From: Bacteroidota bacterium
Lineage (GTDB): Bacteria > Bacteroidota > Bacteroidia > J057 > JADKCL01
Length of the DNA: 64,000 nucleotides
NCBI GenBank assembly: GCA_016718825.1
Contig: JADKCL010000005.1
Span: 62,001-126,000, forward strand
Direction of reading: 5' to 3'
Part shown: positions 43,114-51,896 of the stretch, in pieces
Layout: each line of letters starts with the position of its first letter
How positions within the stretch are numbered: the first letter of the stretch is position 1
Made by a program: the position numbers and the translations under genes
Notes under the pieces: generated by a model
Told to the model about the DNA's origin: nothing
The model's database searches: none
The model's input: the letters and a program-made list of their open reading frames with translations, nothing else

Positions 43114-43425
43114 ATGCGCCCACAAGGAATTGTCCTGCTGCTGAAAATCGTAGCCAAGGATGGTATGGAGTGGCGGATGAAGGACCTTCCTGGCTGAGCT
43201 GATGATCAGCTCAAGCGAAGCCACAGAGTCCATTGAGCGCAGCGTAACTGCGGGCCTGAGTAGTGACGGTAAAAAGCATATGATGAAAGGTGCTCTGAAG
43301 GAGTTCCTTGTCCACGGTATCCGTTATATGTTTCCGGTCCGTGCTAGGGATATGGTGCGTGGGATGGCGAACTCGCATTCTGCGCCGCCCCTCATCGACC
43401 ATATTGTTGCCGACGTGAAGTAGGT
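43114..43425 (+). pseudogene. decayed winged-helix DNA-binding protein gene
   Basis: ATG 43114 starts MRPQGIVLLLKIVAKDG and WRMKDL, then stops in frame. One base out of phase the text resumes as LAELMISSSEATESIERSVTAGL and KEFLVHGIRYMFPVRARDMVRGMANSHSAPPL, up to a TAG at 43423. Beyond the TAG the same phase still reads VWPYPEGE. This pattern (KxFLVHGxxYxFP, GM..SHSAPPL, VWPY) matches a winged-helix/MarR-like family common near accessory genes. Frameshift, internal stop and truncation by repeat copy 2 indicate a remnant. Confidence 0.6.
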
Positions 43426-43449
43426 CTGGCCTTATCCAGAAGGAGAGGA

Positions 43450-43721
43450 CTAGGCCCTTTGATATACAATAAGTTTCTCGAAGTCGAACATGGTTGTGTT
43501 CTAGTTTGGGTTTGGAAATCAAATCAATAGCCAAAATTGCTTCTCACGAACTCCCGAATTTTTGCCGTCAAAGGATTGCTTCAGTGTGAGATGGAGTGTG
43601 AGTGCGTCAGTGCTCCGTCGGGTGTTCATTCGTCGCTTCGCTCCTCACTCACACTCCGCCCTCACACTGAAAAAGCCGGCGGAGCCGGCTTTTAGTAGCG
43701 GGGACAGGACTCGAACCTGCG
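43450..43721 (-). repeat. Repeat copy 2: truncated four-helix-bundle start, leader, terminator and tRNA-fMet 3' fragment
   Basis: On the minus strand this reads: tRNA-fMet 3' fragment (43721-43696), hairpin AAAAGCCGGC-GGA-GCCGGCTTTT, right arm (43669-43646) and left arm (43604-43582) of a near-perfect 23/24-base inverted repeat, then ATG 43491 with MFDFEKLIVYQRA and a stop at 43450. Between the ATG and the tRNA end (231 bases) it has the same length as copy 3, with about four substitutions. Four-helix-bundle homology ends after 13 codons. Confidence 0.8.
43696..43721 (-). other. att-like fragment: last 26 nt of tRNA-fMet duplicated
   Basis: GTCCCCGCTA and the T-arm part of the initiator tRNA are repeated here without the 5' half, after which the sequence turns into unrelated CCGCCTTCGGCGG-type bases. 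A duplicated tRNA 3' end at the distal side of accessory DNA is the usual scar of site-specific integration, although here identity also continues beyond the tRNA. Confidence 0.6.
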
Positions 43722-43963
43722 TCCGCCTTCGGCGGAGCGGAAACATTCAATAGTGTTTAAGGTGTCGGCTGCAACGACGAAGCCTTGCCGTATGACGTTG
43801 TGTCGGGTTGAGAAGGGTTTACGGAATTGGGGTCGAGGCTCGATTTGTAAACCAGCTGGTTTCTAGGGAAGGCTAACCACTACTGTTGCAGGAGAATTTT
43901 TTCACTGAAAAACATCGACACGATTTGGTATGTTTACCTGATACAAAAAGGCAGTATAGTTCA

Positions 43964-45094
43964 ATGGAGTCCCGAAAGACACTAAGAAGGCCGGCAAATT
44001 GGCAAGACTTTGAAAGTTTATGCAAAAAACTTTGGGGAGAGATTTGGAAATGTCCAGAAATCCAACAGCATGGTCGTCTGGGGCAAGAGCAATTTGGGGT
44101 AGATATTTTTGGCATACCAAAAGGAGAAGATGGATACTTTGGCATCCAATGCAAAGGAAAAAGCGAATACTCCCACAACCAATTCTCAGAAGAAGAGGTC
44201 ATTACTGAAATCGAGAAAGCAAAGACCTTTGAACCAAAACTTAAGAAGTTCTACCTTGCCACGACCGCACCGAATGACAGCAAGATCCAGGCAATTATTC
44301 GGCGCATCGATCTGGAACATCGGGCACAGGGCCTATTTGAAGTTCACTTGTTTGCTTGGGAAGCAATTGTCGATTTGATCGATGAAAACAAAACCACCCA
44401 CGATTGGTATGTAAAGAGTCAAAATTATAAAGCCAGCAGGGAGGTGACAGTGACCTTTGATAACGACCAAATAGAGATCGTATGCAAACCTTGGTTCGAA
44501 GCAACAACAGACAAAATCAACGAAGATGATTGGGAAAGGAACTATCCGCCACCAATTGCCCCAGTTGACTTGTCAAACCTTAGATTAGGTGAAAGCCCGT
44601 TTGGACACATGGATTTAGGTCGCCGCGGGGCCTATGACGTCTACGTAAATCGTAGCTTCTATCCATTCTGCTTAAAAGTCTTCAATTCTGGAGAAGAACC
44701 AATCGTGGACTATAAATTAGAAATTTGCTTCGATCCCTCCATCCAGAGTTTAGCTAAAGGAAATGAGAAGGGATTTTTTTCAATTTTCGCCAATGCAGGA
44801 TTCCAAGAGATTCGATTGTCAGAAGGAGGAAAGGCAAAGATTGTTCCCGAAGAAGAAACGTTAGTTCCTGGTGACAGCTTTATATCTAATTCTATTTACC
44901 TCAAACCTTTTCCGCGAAAGGGACTCGTATTACTGAAATGGAAACTTCTTTCACAAGATTTTCGTTCCGAAGGCGAATTGAACCTGTTAATTCATCCGGA
45001 AATAATAAGTTATGCATTGAATGAGGAATCTGAGAATAGAATGGAGGAAAGTCTAACGCCAATTGGGTTCAAAGATTATATTGCCAAAATTTGA
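43964..45094 (+). CDS. orphan Mrr/PD-(D/E)XK-type nuclease with beta-rich C-terminal domain
   Basis: The 376-residue protein opens with NWQDFESLCKKLWGEIW, then HGRLGQEQFGVDIFG (D47) and YFGIQCKGKS (Q62, K64): the Mrr-like restriction-endonuclease core with GxD and QxK. Residues 85-140 (FYLATTAPNDSKIQ, GLFEVHLFAWEAIVDLI) match the end of the nuclease module that fronts many STAND-type antiviral proteins. Here it is followed not by an NTPase but by a ~200-residue beta-rich region (YDVYVNRSFYPFCLKVFNSGEEP). Base composition is AT-richer than flanking genes. An antiphage or DNA-degrading role is inferred. ATG 43964 was preferred over an upstream TTG. Confidence 0.75.
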   Translation: MESRKTLRRPANWQDFESLCKKLWGEIWKCPEIQQHGRLGQEQFGVDIFGIPKGEDGYFGIQCKGKSEYSHNQFSEEEVITEIEKAKTFEPKLKKFYLATTAPNDSKIQAIIRRIDLEHRAQGLFEVHLFAWEAIVDLIDENKTTHDWYVKSQNYKASREVTVTFDNDQIEIVCKPWFEATTDKINEDDWERNYPPPIAPVDLSNLRLGESPFGHMDLGRRGAYDVYVNRSFYPFCLKVFNSGEEPIVDYKLEICFDPSIQSLAKGNEKGFFSIFANAGFQEIRLSEGGKAKIVPEEETLVPGDSFISNSIYLKPFPRKGLVLLKWKLLSQDFRSEGELNLLIHPEIISYALNEESENRMEESLTPIGFKDYIAKI

Positions 45095-46341
45095 GTGTTA
45101 CTTTCGGTTGTTTCATTTAGATACTGCCAATCCCTGCACGCTAATTAACATTGTTTAGCAAGCAAAAACATAAGAATCATTCGCAACTGATTTCAAACGG
45201 CCCCCACCCAAAAGTAAAAAGCAAAGCGATCAGACAATTGTTAGCCTTACGTCTTCTTTTGATTACCTCAAATCAAGTTGTCATGGATTTTGGGGGTTGG
45301 TACATCGATAGTCCACAGCTTCAAAAGTAACGAAGTGCTTGAGGAGTTTGAATGAGAGCCACTAAAAGTTTTGGTTTTTTGCACGGCTTTTGCCGAGTGG
45401 TAATTTGTTGGGAGCAGTCGCAATGCCTAGCCGCCCCATCGAGACTTCGGTAGGGCGGCTGAGTATTTCTTGCCAACAATGGAAAATTTTCAATTGAAAG
45501 GACCAGGTCCACCAGCAAGTTTGTTCCTCATAAAAGATAGAACGGAATGCGCTTTGCAGTACTGATAGGTGAAGCATAGTAACACTTCATATCTAAATTT
45601 AAGTACTGTGTCTATATCAAATATGCCAGTTCAACTTTTAGAACAGGCAAAGCGGTAATCTACTTACCCTTTTTTGCCCTTACTGAAGCCTCTGTTATAG
45701 GCATCGTTTTGAGCTCTTTTTCTGTCCCGAGTCGACTTCGAATCAAATATGTTCGAAATTGCACTATTGGCATTAGTTGGTGGTTTTCTCTTTCCACCTT
45801 CTGAACCAGTCTTTTCCCCGTCATTAAAAGCCTTTCCTGCCATAATCGTAATTATTTAAAGGGTGAATTTGTCATGAATACGACAATGGAAACATAAAGT
45901 TTCACGTGCTGGCAAGAATTTAGACGAATTCGCTACAGTCGCCGCAAAGAATGCAAATCATTCAAAAACCGCTTTCCATGACAGAGTTAAACGAATCTAT
46001 TTTTTTAGGTAATGGTGGAAAATACGAGGTTAGGGCATTGGAAAAGTTATTTGTGCGAACCCGGTAATTTGTCTTGACGGTTATATCACGTAATTACTCG
46101 AATCACCAAATCAATGTAGTTGATGCGGGCAAAGGTCTCAAGGAGTTTCTGTCGAAATTGGCAACGACATGAGGGTAATCCCGCCTTAGCGCGCGCTAGC
46201 CACAAAGCAAAAGACAAACTTCCGATGCAGACCGGAGATTTTCAATCGGTGTCGACAAAATCCTTGAACGTTCGTCGGCAACCAATTGGAATTTTCCGAA
46301 ACCAAATCGACCGAGTCAGTCCACTTACTGCGATCGATAGA
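45095..46341. other. AT-rich, mostly non-coding part of the accessory segment
   Basis: Apart from the 59-residue gene at 45664-45843 I find no convincing gene. An 8-bp perfect hairpin (AGCCGCCC 45429-45436 with GGGCGGCT 45453-45460) stands out against the AT-rich background and could be a terminator or folded RNA. A 29-codon frame at 45978-46067 is too short to support. Confidence 0.6.
45664..45843 (-). CDS. 59-residue basic protein of unknown function
   Basis: ATG 45843 starts MAGKAFNDGEKTG and reads to a stop at 45664. Composition is strongly basic and polar (SEGGKRKPPTN, STRDRKRAQNDAYNRGFSKG, ending KKG), with a possible short helix around AISNIFD. There is no signal peptide or membrane segment. 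Codon choice looks coding for AT-rich DNA. It could be a nucleic-acid-binding small protein or an accessory to the nuclease on the opposite strand; no family recognised. Confidence 0.55.
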   Translation of the reverse strand: MAGKAFNDGEKTGSEGGKRKPPTNANSAISNIFDSKSTRDRKRAQNDAYNRGFSKGKKG

Positions 46342-46561
46342 TCATGATAGGACCTCAAGTATGGAACTTCTGGCAATGACGTAAAAGTTCCGACGGTCCC
46401 TAGGTGTGAAACGGCCAGTGCCTTCAGCAATGTTTAACGGGATACTGAGTGCAGCTCTGCGTAGTTGGTCACGCGTAACACTGTCAATTTTGGGGTTGCT
46501 ACGTAGCCAATTGACAATTTCCTTGTGGAATGCTTTAGCTTTCTGGTAAACGGTGAGTTTT

Positions 46562-46575
<14 letters not shown>
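46342..46575 (-). pseudogene. truncated four-helix-bundle protein (S23/IVS-encoded type)
   Basis: The 77 codons read MFDFEKLTVYQKAKAFHKEIV, LRRAALSIPLNIAEGTGRFTPRDRRNFYVIARSSILEV, clearly the 23S rRNA intervening-sequence/four-helix-bundle family (S23). Intact members run ~115-120 residues; the fourth-helix region is missing, with a stop right after SILEVLS. The ATG (46575) sits at the inner edge of repeat copy 3 and is shared by copies 1 and 2. The family also includes Avd of diversity-generating retroelements, but no reverse transcriptase is here. Function of stand-alone members is unknown. Confidence 0.75.
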
Positions 46576-46852
<277 letters not shown>

Positions 46853-46929
46853 ATATATTTTTACAAATTTTGGCGAATGGTGCCGCCAAATTTTATCAAT
46901 GCTCAATGAACTTTCCCTGTTTGGGGATG

Positions 46930-46960
46930 CAAAGATGCAGGGAGTTTTTGCTTTTTGCAA
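46930..46960 (-). promoter_or_regulatory. Possible promoter for tRNA-fMet
   Basis: On the minus strand TTG (46960-46958) is followed after about 20 bases by CATCTTTG (46937-46930), one base from TAnnTTTG. Transcription would start about 70 bases before the tRNA. Confidence 0.35.
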
Positions 46961-47044
46961 GTCCTCCGGTTAAAAAATGAGAAATATTTTTTCCGGCAGC
47001 TGGTTTCAGCAGATGATTGAAATTGCACTAATTAGTTAAGGCCC

Positions 47045-47968
47045 TCAAGACCAGTAGAATATCTTCTTTTTGTCCCAGCCGTAGTCCAAGAAGCCGCCCA
47101 AAGTAATCCTTTCCCGGGTGCCGAGGACTTCCTCGACGCGGTGCCAGATTTGGCCGCCTGCAAACAAAATCAGGTCCCCTTTCTTGGGATCGATGATCTG
47201 CACTTCCTCCCCATCGATGTACCGGATACTACCGTCGGCCATGATCACTTCCTTGTTCTCATGGTTGCTCTTCTTGGTCTGACCCTTTTCCCATTCGAAG
47301 TCATACAGGGTCAATTCCCCGCCGCTTTCAGGCTCCTGCAACATGAAAAAGAAGCTCAATTGATCGTAAACGTCGGTTTGGGTCTCGAGGTGATTGAAAA
47401 ATTTCTGCCAAGCCGTCTGGAAATAATTCGCGCAGTGGATGCTGATATTGCCCTCGCCGTTACCGTAGTAGGCCCGGTAGGTGCAGTTGGCATACTGACC
47501 TTCGTTGTCATATCCCTTCGGAATGGCCATCGGGAGACCGTTGGAAAATGCTGTGAGCCATTTTTCGACGAGTGCCGTTGTGTCGACTCCGAGGTAGTCT
47601 TTGGAATTGTGGTAAAACTTCTCGCTGATCTCGAAGTAGGATTTCATGCGCTTCATCCCTTCTTCCTCGCCATTCCGGAAAGCTTGACCGATTTGAGCAG
47701 CAAAGATCGGAGGAAATGACCACCCAACCGGCATCATCACCTTGATGTCCTGCGGCAACTTTGCGGCGGCTGCATTGATCTGATCGACAACATCTTCAGG
47801 AATCGCGCCCCGGACGCAGATACCATCGTATTTGCGTGATTGCAGGTCAGCAATCGCATTTTCATAGCCGGTAAGATCACTTGCCTCGACGAGGCGGAAG
47901 TCATACAACTGTTTGCCGCGGATGCGTCCGCCGCTCCGCACTGCCATATCTGTTCCTGAAGCGTCCAT
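47045..47968 (-). CDS. 2OG-Fe(II) oxygenase-like protein
   Basis: In this 307-residue protein the C-terminal half carries the double-stranded beta-helix pattern: FFNHLETQTDVYDQLSFFF (HxE-type first ligands), PESGGELTLYDFEW, KKGDLILFAGGQIWHRVEEV (distal His) and GTRERITLGGF (Arg for 2-oxoglutarate). Such enzymes hydroxylate peptides or small molecules using Fe(II), O2 and 2-oxoglutarate. It lies 50 bases downstream of an asparagine-synthase-like gene on the same strand, suggesting a shared modification pathway. ATG 47968 gives MDASGTDMAVRSG; M8 is an alternative. Confidence 0.68.
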   Translation of the reverse strand: MDASGTDMAVRSGGRIRGKQLYDFRLVEASDLTGYENAIADLQSRKYDGICVRGAIPEDVVDQINAAAAKLPQDIKVMMPVGWSFPPIFAAQIGQAFRNGEEEGMKRMKSYFEISEKFYHNSKDYLGVDTTALVEKWLTAFSNGLPMAIPKGYDNEGQYANCTYRAYYGNGEGNISIHCANYFQTAWQKFFNHLETQTDVYDQLSFFFMLQEPESGGELTLYDFEWEKGQTKKSNHENKEVIMADGSIRYIDGEEVQIIDPKKGDLILFAGGQIWHRVEEVLGTRERITLGGFLDYGWDKKKIFYWS

Positions 47969-48018
47969 TGATTGAGGGGATTAATTCTAGATCCAAGGTA
48001 ATGCAGCTCGGGGAATTT

Positions 48019-49665
48019 TCAAAATTTGCTGAAACGGCGTCGCCAGGCTTCAAAGTCGAGAAATTGCATCGTGATCGGAGAATCCCCATCCAGCAAAGTT
48101 TGTCGCATTCGTCGACGACGGTAAACATACCGGCGCCACGTTCCGGGGTCGGCTGTATACTGGTCCAATGCATTTTGGTATTTGGGCTTCAAGGCGATCT
48201 TCGGATCCGTCCCCGCAGTCATCTTCGGCAACGCACTGTCTGGGCGATGCGTCAGCGGCGAATTGGAAGGGATATGTGCGAGTGAAGTCAGGCAATCGCG
48301 GAAAATGACATTGTAAAGCTGATAGTCGGCAAGCATTTCGAAAGGAATCGCCAACAAAGCCTGCAAAAAGCGGCTGTCCCAAAAGGGTGAAAATCCTTGG
48401 TTGATGATTTCGAAGGGTTGTAGCCACGTGCCGCGTGATCCGTTGTAAATGTTGGTAAACGTGCCGCGGTAAAATTGCTGCATCTGGAATTGCAGCATAC
48501 GGTTTTCGGAGGTCATTTCATTCAAAACCGTGCGGTAATGGTCAAACGGGTGACGCTTCAACTTTCGTCGAAACCACCAAGAGAATATCCCGCGGAGTTT
48601 GGCATCCACTTCCTCAAAGGTCAGTTCCTTCCGAATCGGTGCTGCCTTGGCGCAAAATCCGCCGAGAAATTCGCCGCCGTGCCAGCCGCCGATGATTTTT
48701 GCGGTGCGAATGTACTGGGATTCGTCAAAATAGTCCTGTCCAAAGTCGCGCTCGGAAAAGGCAATTTCGAGGATTTCATGTTGAAGGCCAAGGTGGCTTA
48801 CCAAAGCCGTTGCGCCAATAAGATCTTTGTCTTCTGAAGCCTCCAGAATCGAAAGCTTGCTCGTCAAAAATTTTGTTGCAGCGAGCTGCTCAGGGGTCAT
48901 GCAACTCAAAATCAGGCGCGAATCCGCACCGGCTGACAAAAGGCAATTGACATTTGTAAGTTGCGTGAAGAGTTGCTGAACAATGGTTTTCAAAACTTCC
49001 GAAATGCGTTTGGCATGCTCCTCGATGCTGGATACGCGATCGATCGCGATCTTGGGTTGCCAATACGCGGCCTTTTGGACCGTCGCGTTTGAAATCACCC
49101 AATTTGCTGCGCAGGGTAAATTGGAAATGCCTTCGATCAGTGTTTCGTCACCCAAGGTGGTGCCCAAACAAAAATAGTCGGTGACAGCTTCCTTATTCAC
49201 CGAAAACCGGAATCCTTGCAAGTGAAGCAGCGGGGCAATCTCATTGCAAAACACGACGTATTCTTCCGTGGCACAGACAAATAGCGGACGCATTCCAAAT
49301 TTGTCATTGACCAGTGTAAGCTGATGCGAATCGGGGTCGTAGATGGCAGCGCAGAATGCGCCATCCAATTGGGGAAGGCAAGCAGGACCAAGCCGTGTCC
49401 ATGCAGCGCCAAAGCCATCGGCGGGAGGAGAGGTGACCTGACCATTTTCCACGACCGAACCGATAAATCCGATCAGTTGATTTCCCGGACCATTGGAGGC
49501 AAATGCAGTCTCGTCCTGCAATTCATTGACGGAGAGTAAAATAAATCCGGGGAAATCTCGTCGGTGCAGGTATGTGCTGTAATGCGAAAATGCATCGACC
49601 ATTGGTTGGACAGCTTCCGCTGAAATGCGATTGCTGCGATGGTAGATTCCCAAAATTAGTGACAT
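48019..49665 (-). CDS. asparagine synthase-like amidotransferase lacking the catalytic N-terminal Cys
   Basis: The 548-residue protein has both domains of class B asparagine synthetase. The N-terminal glutaminase-like fold starts MSLILGIYHRSN with Ser2 where Cys2 should be (ILGI and DGAFCAAIYDP, DKFGMRPLF are present). The synthetase domain has a PP-loop written SAGADS (244-249) instead of SGGxDS. With no Cys2 it cannot use glutamine as an N donor in the usual way; relatives adenylate carboxylates (beta-lactam and lasso cyclases). ATG 49665 aligns with the family start; the frame is open 26 codons upstream. Divergent from 49733. Confidence 0.82.
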   Translation of the reverse strand: MSLILGIYHRSNRISAEAVQPMVDAFSHYSTYLHRRDFPGFILLSVNELQDETAFASNGPGNQLIGFIGSVVENGQVTSPPADGFGAAWTRLGPACLPQLDGAFCAAIYDPDSHQLTLVNDKFGMRPLFVCATEEYVVFCNEIAPLLHLQGFRFSVNKEAVTDYFCLGTTLGDETLIEGISNLPCAANWVISNATVQKAAYWQPKIAIDRVSSIEEHAKRISEVLKTIVQQLFTQLTNVNCLLSAGADSRLILSCMTPEQLAATKFLTSKLSILEASEDKDLIGATALVSHLGLQHEILEIAFSERDFGQDYFDESQYIRTAKIIGGWHGGEFLGGFCAKAAPIRKELTFEEVDAKLRGIFSWWFRRKLKRHPFDHYRTVLNEMTSENRMLQFQMQQFYRGTFTNIYNGSRGTWLQPFEIINQGFSPFWDSRFLQALLAIPFEMLADYQLYNVIFRDCLTSLAHIPSNSPLTHRPDSALPKMTAGTDPKIALKPKYQNALDQYTADPGTWRRYVYRRRRMRQTLLDGDSPITMQFLDFEAWRRRFSKF

Positions 49666-49732
49666 CTCGTTCCCCTCAAAAGTTATGGCCCCAAATTGCA
49701 TTCCTTGCGGACTTTTTCCTAATTTCAGCAGA

Positions 49733-50200
49733 ATGCGCATCATTTTTCAAAAGGGAATCGACGGTCCGGATGTCTTGACTTGCCATCGCAAGGACGACAG
49801 TATTTGTGAGACGGTTTTGTCCTATGGCAGTGCCTACCACGACCTTGCGCATTTTGTCGTCGAATCGAAACTGGTACTTACCGAGGGGATTTGGGGCAAA
49901 ATTTCGGAGGGTTACTCATTCGACGAATATAACCTCCCCAATGAAACAAGACCCTTCCCAATCAGCCCGCAAGGCTATCAAGCCGAATTTCTCGCGACCT
50001 TGGTCCAAAGCGCCGTTCCGACGGGCGAAATTTCAGAATTCTACGTGCAGATGTTGCGCGATGCTGCCACCACTTCGGGGATTCCCTTTCCGGAGTTGCC
50101 TGCACCGTCAATCCTGAGCGAATTGATCGCCCAAGCCAAAGTCCTGACCCAACAATGGGAAGCCCTGAAACCCGGAGATTTCCTCGAACTAAAGTTCTGA
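49733..50200 (+). CDS. conserved hypothetical protein
   Basis: The 155-residue cytoplasmic protein starts MRIIFQKGIDGPDVLTCHRKDDS. It contains AYHDLAHFVVESKL with a His-Asp/His pattern, SFDEYNLPNETRPF and a helical C-terminus. No signal or membrane segment. It resembles small Bacteroidota hypothetical proteins but I cannot name a family. It is divergent from the asparagine-synthase-like gene (68-base gap between starts) and convergent with the next T9SS gene. Confidence 0.65.
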   Translation: MRIIFQKGIDGPDVLTCHRKDDSICETVLSYGSAYHDLAHFVVESKLVLTEGIWGKISEGYSFDEYNLPNETRPFPISPQGYQAEFLATLVQSAVPTGEISEFYVQMLRDAATTSGIPFPELPAPSILSELIAQAKVLTQQWEALKPGDFLELKF

Positions 50201-50207
50201 AACAAGA

Positions 50208-51896
50208 TTATTCGATCACAATTCGCAGAGCGCCAGTTCCTTGTTTGCCTTCTGCCCTGACGACGTACATTCCGGCAGGCAATTTCCCGAGGTCCAAGCG
50301 CAGCCTGTTGTCTCCAGCTTGCAGATGCCAATCTTTTGCCTGCATCACTTCCTTGCCTTGGAGGTCGGTGATCAACAGGTTGACCAAGTCCGGCTTTCCG
50401 ACGTGCAAGTAAATCTCGATTTTGTCCCGCGTCGGATTGGGGACTGCTTCGAGTTGATATGTGCGCAAAGGAGTGCTTATGGCGCTGCTGTTATTGAGTG
50501 GAAACGAGACCTTCCAGAGGTTGGAGCGTCCGCCGCCACGCTGCTCGATGACATAAACATCGTTGCCGACTTGCACGGCATCAACGGGAAGGTAAAATCC
50601 GGCGATGATGCGTCGCGAAGTCATGACATATTCGCCCAGACCCTGATTCCATGAAATATCCAGCTTGAGCATGTCTTCGCAGGGATCGACAAAGGGTCCC
50701 GGTGTGCCCCACGGCGCGATCGGGCTCATTCCGGTGCTGTCTCCGCCGGGCATGTAGCTGAGCACCAATCCTGCTCCTGCAAAATCACCGTCAAACAAGC
50801 TGTCCCGGTCGATGATCAATCCGAGGGGAGAACGGTGCGCGGTAAAGCTGCGCAGATTGCCGCCGATGTCAAATGCGTTTTGAACAAGGCCCGTGATACT
50901 GTCGCGGTAATAAATCGCGCTTGGCCCCAAGTTGAGTATCGGGTCCTGCAGAATCGTGTTGGGCGGAGCAGGAAAGGTCGGATCGGCAGCGAAAATACCG
51001 TCGAGATAACCTCCGCAAAGGTGATTGACCAGCGGATCTTGGTTCACATCGTAATTGGGATTCATCAGCGGGTTCCAGTGGTCACCCATTTTCCAGGGAA
51101 AGCCATAGTGTTTGCCTTGTTGGAGCCAATTGAGTTCCTCGGGATCGTCGCGTTCGCCGCTGTTGTCGATGGCAAACAATTCGCCCGCAGCATTCCAGTC
51201 CATGTCGTAGGCGTTGCGCAGCCCCCAGCAAAAGACGTAGCCGCTGCTGTCAAGGGCCAATGAATCGGAAGGGAGCGTGAGGCCAACGGTGTTGACGGGG
51301 ATCTTGTAAAGTCTTGAATTGTAGGCGCCTTCGCGGCGACCGGGATGGAAACCATTGTCATCAAAAATTTCGCCGGTCATCGTGCGGGCACCGCTCGCCC
51401 AATACAGGAAGAGACCTTGCGGGTCGGTCATCACGCTTGTGAACGGGTGCTTGCTTGCAGGATGCGGTTGTGTTTGCACGACCGTGGTCCAGATGCGGCT
51501 GCCATTGGGTTGCAAGGTCCCCTTGCTGATGCGCGCGGTGACGTAGCCGGGCGTTGCGTTTGTGTTCCCGCTCAGGTACAAGACGCTGTCGCGAAAATGC
51601 AAACCCTGCGGATGCGTGATGCCATGGTCTGCAAAGACCGCGACGCGTGCTTCGGTAGCTTGCTGCCCCGTCGGCATCGAAATTTCATAAATATCTCCGC
51701 CCGGAAGACAATAAAACAGATGTCCCGAAACAGCATCCCAAGCCATTTTGTTGGGTCCTGAATGCGTCACCATCACTGAATCGATCTGGAATCCGGGTTC
51801 CAAAGGGTAGGGGGATTGGGCATGCAGCATCCCAAATCGGAGAATGCAGGAAATCAAGCAGGCAAAAGCAAGGTGTGTTTTCGGTGGAAATTGCAT
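50208..51896 (-). CDS. secreted sorbosone/glucose dehydrogenase-like beta-propeller with T9SS domain
   Basis: The 562-residue protein starts MQFPPKTHLAFACLI, with a signal peptide ending LHAQ. The six-bladed GSDH/sorbosone-dehydrogenase propeller is recognisable: NKMAWDAVSGHLFYCLPGGDIY, GITHPQGLHFRDSVLYLSG, VFCWGLRNAYDMDWNAAGELFAIDNSGERDDPEELNWL, HYGFPWKMG, SPLGLIIDRDSLF. Known relatives oxidise sugars with PQQ; cofactor residues cannot be verified here. A T9SS domain follows (VPNPTRDKIEIYL, ITDLQGKEVMQ, AGMYVVRA). The frame is open upstream, but the signal peptide sets the start. Confidence 0.82.
   Translation of the reverse strand: MQFPPKTHLAFACLISCILRFGMLHAQSPYPLEPGFQIDSVMVTHSGPNKMAWDAVSGHLFYCLPGGDIYEISMPTGQQATEARVAVFADHGITHPQGLHFRDSVLYLSGNTNATPGYVTARISKGTLQPNGSRIWTTVVQTQPHPASKHPFTSVMTDPQGLFLYWASGARTMTGEIFDDNGFHPGRREGAYNSRLYKIPVNTVGLTLPSDSLALDSSGYVFCWGLRNAYDMDWNAAGELFAIDNSGERDDPEELNWLQQGKHYGFPWKMGDHWNPLMNPNYDVNQDPLVNHLCGGYLDGIFAADPTFPAPPNTILQDPILNLGPSAIYYRDSITGLVQNAFDIGGNLRSFTAHRSPLGLIIDRDSLFDGDFAGAGLVLSYMPGGDSTGMSPIAPWGTPGPFVDPCEDMLKLDISWNQGLGEYVMTSRRIIAGFYLPVDAVQVGNDVYVIEQRGGGRSNLWKVSFPLNNSSAISTPLRTYQLEAVPNPTRDKIEIYLHVGKPDLVNLLITDLQGKEVMQAKDWHLQAGDNRLRLDLGKLPAGMYVVRAEGKQGTGALRIVIE

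Larger units (their letters stand above)
43722..46561. mobile_element. Candidate accessory segment bounded by tRNA-fMet/four-helix-bundle direct repeats
   Basis: The segment lies between direct repeat copies 2 and 3, is visibly richer in A+T than its surroundings, has sparse coding, and carries an orphan nuclease, a 59-residue basic protein and a truncated four-helix-bundle gene. No integrase, transposase or reverse transcriptase is present, so it is a remnant, is mobilised in trans, or arose by recombination between repeats. Confidence 0.45.

Noticed and set aside
43562..43753. Frame MPSKDCFSVRWSV... across repeat copy 2, and its twin at 46646-46909
   Set aside because: It reads through the leader inverted repeat, terminator and tRNA (antisense); a well-known kind of spurious ORF over tRNA genes.
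45978..46067. 29-codon frame MTELNESIFLGNGG...
   Set aside because: Too short and unsupported, though composition is coding-like; could be the start of a deleted gene.
48019..49665. Lasso-peptide cluster
   Set aside because: The asparagine-synthase-like gene has no neighbouring B protein, precursor peptide or ABC transporter.
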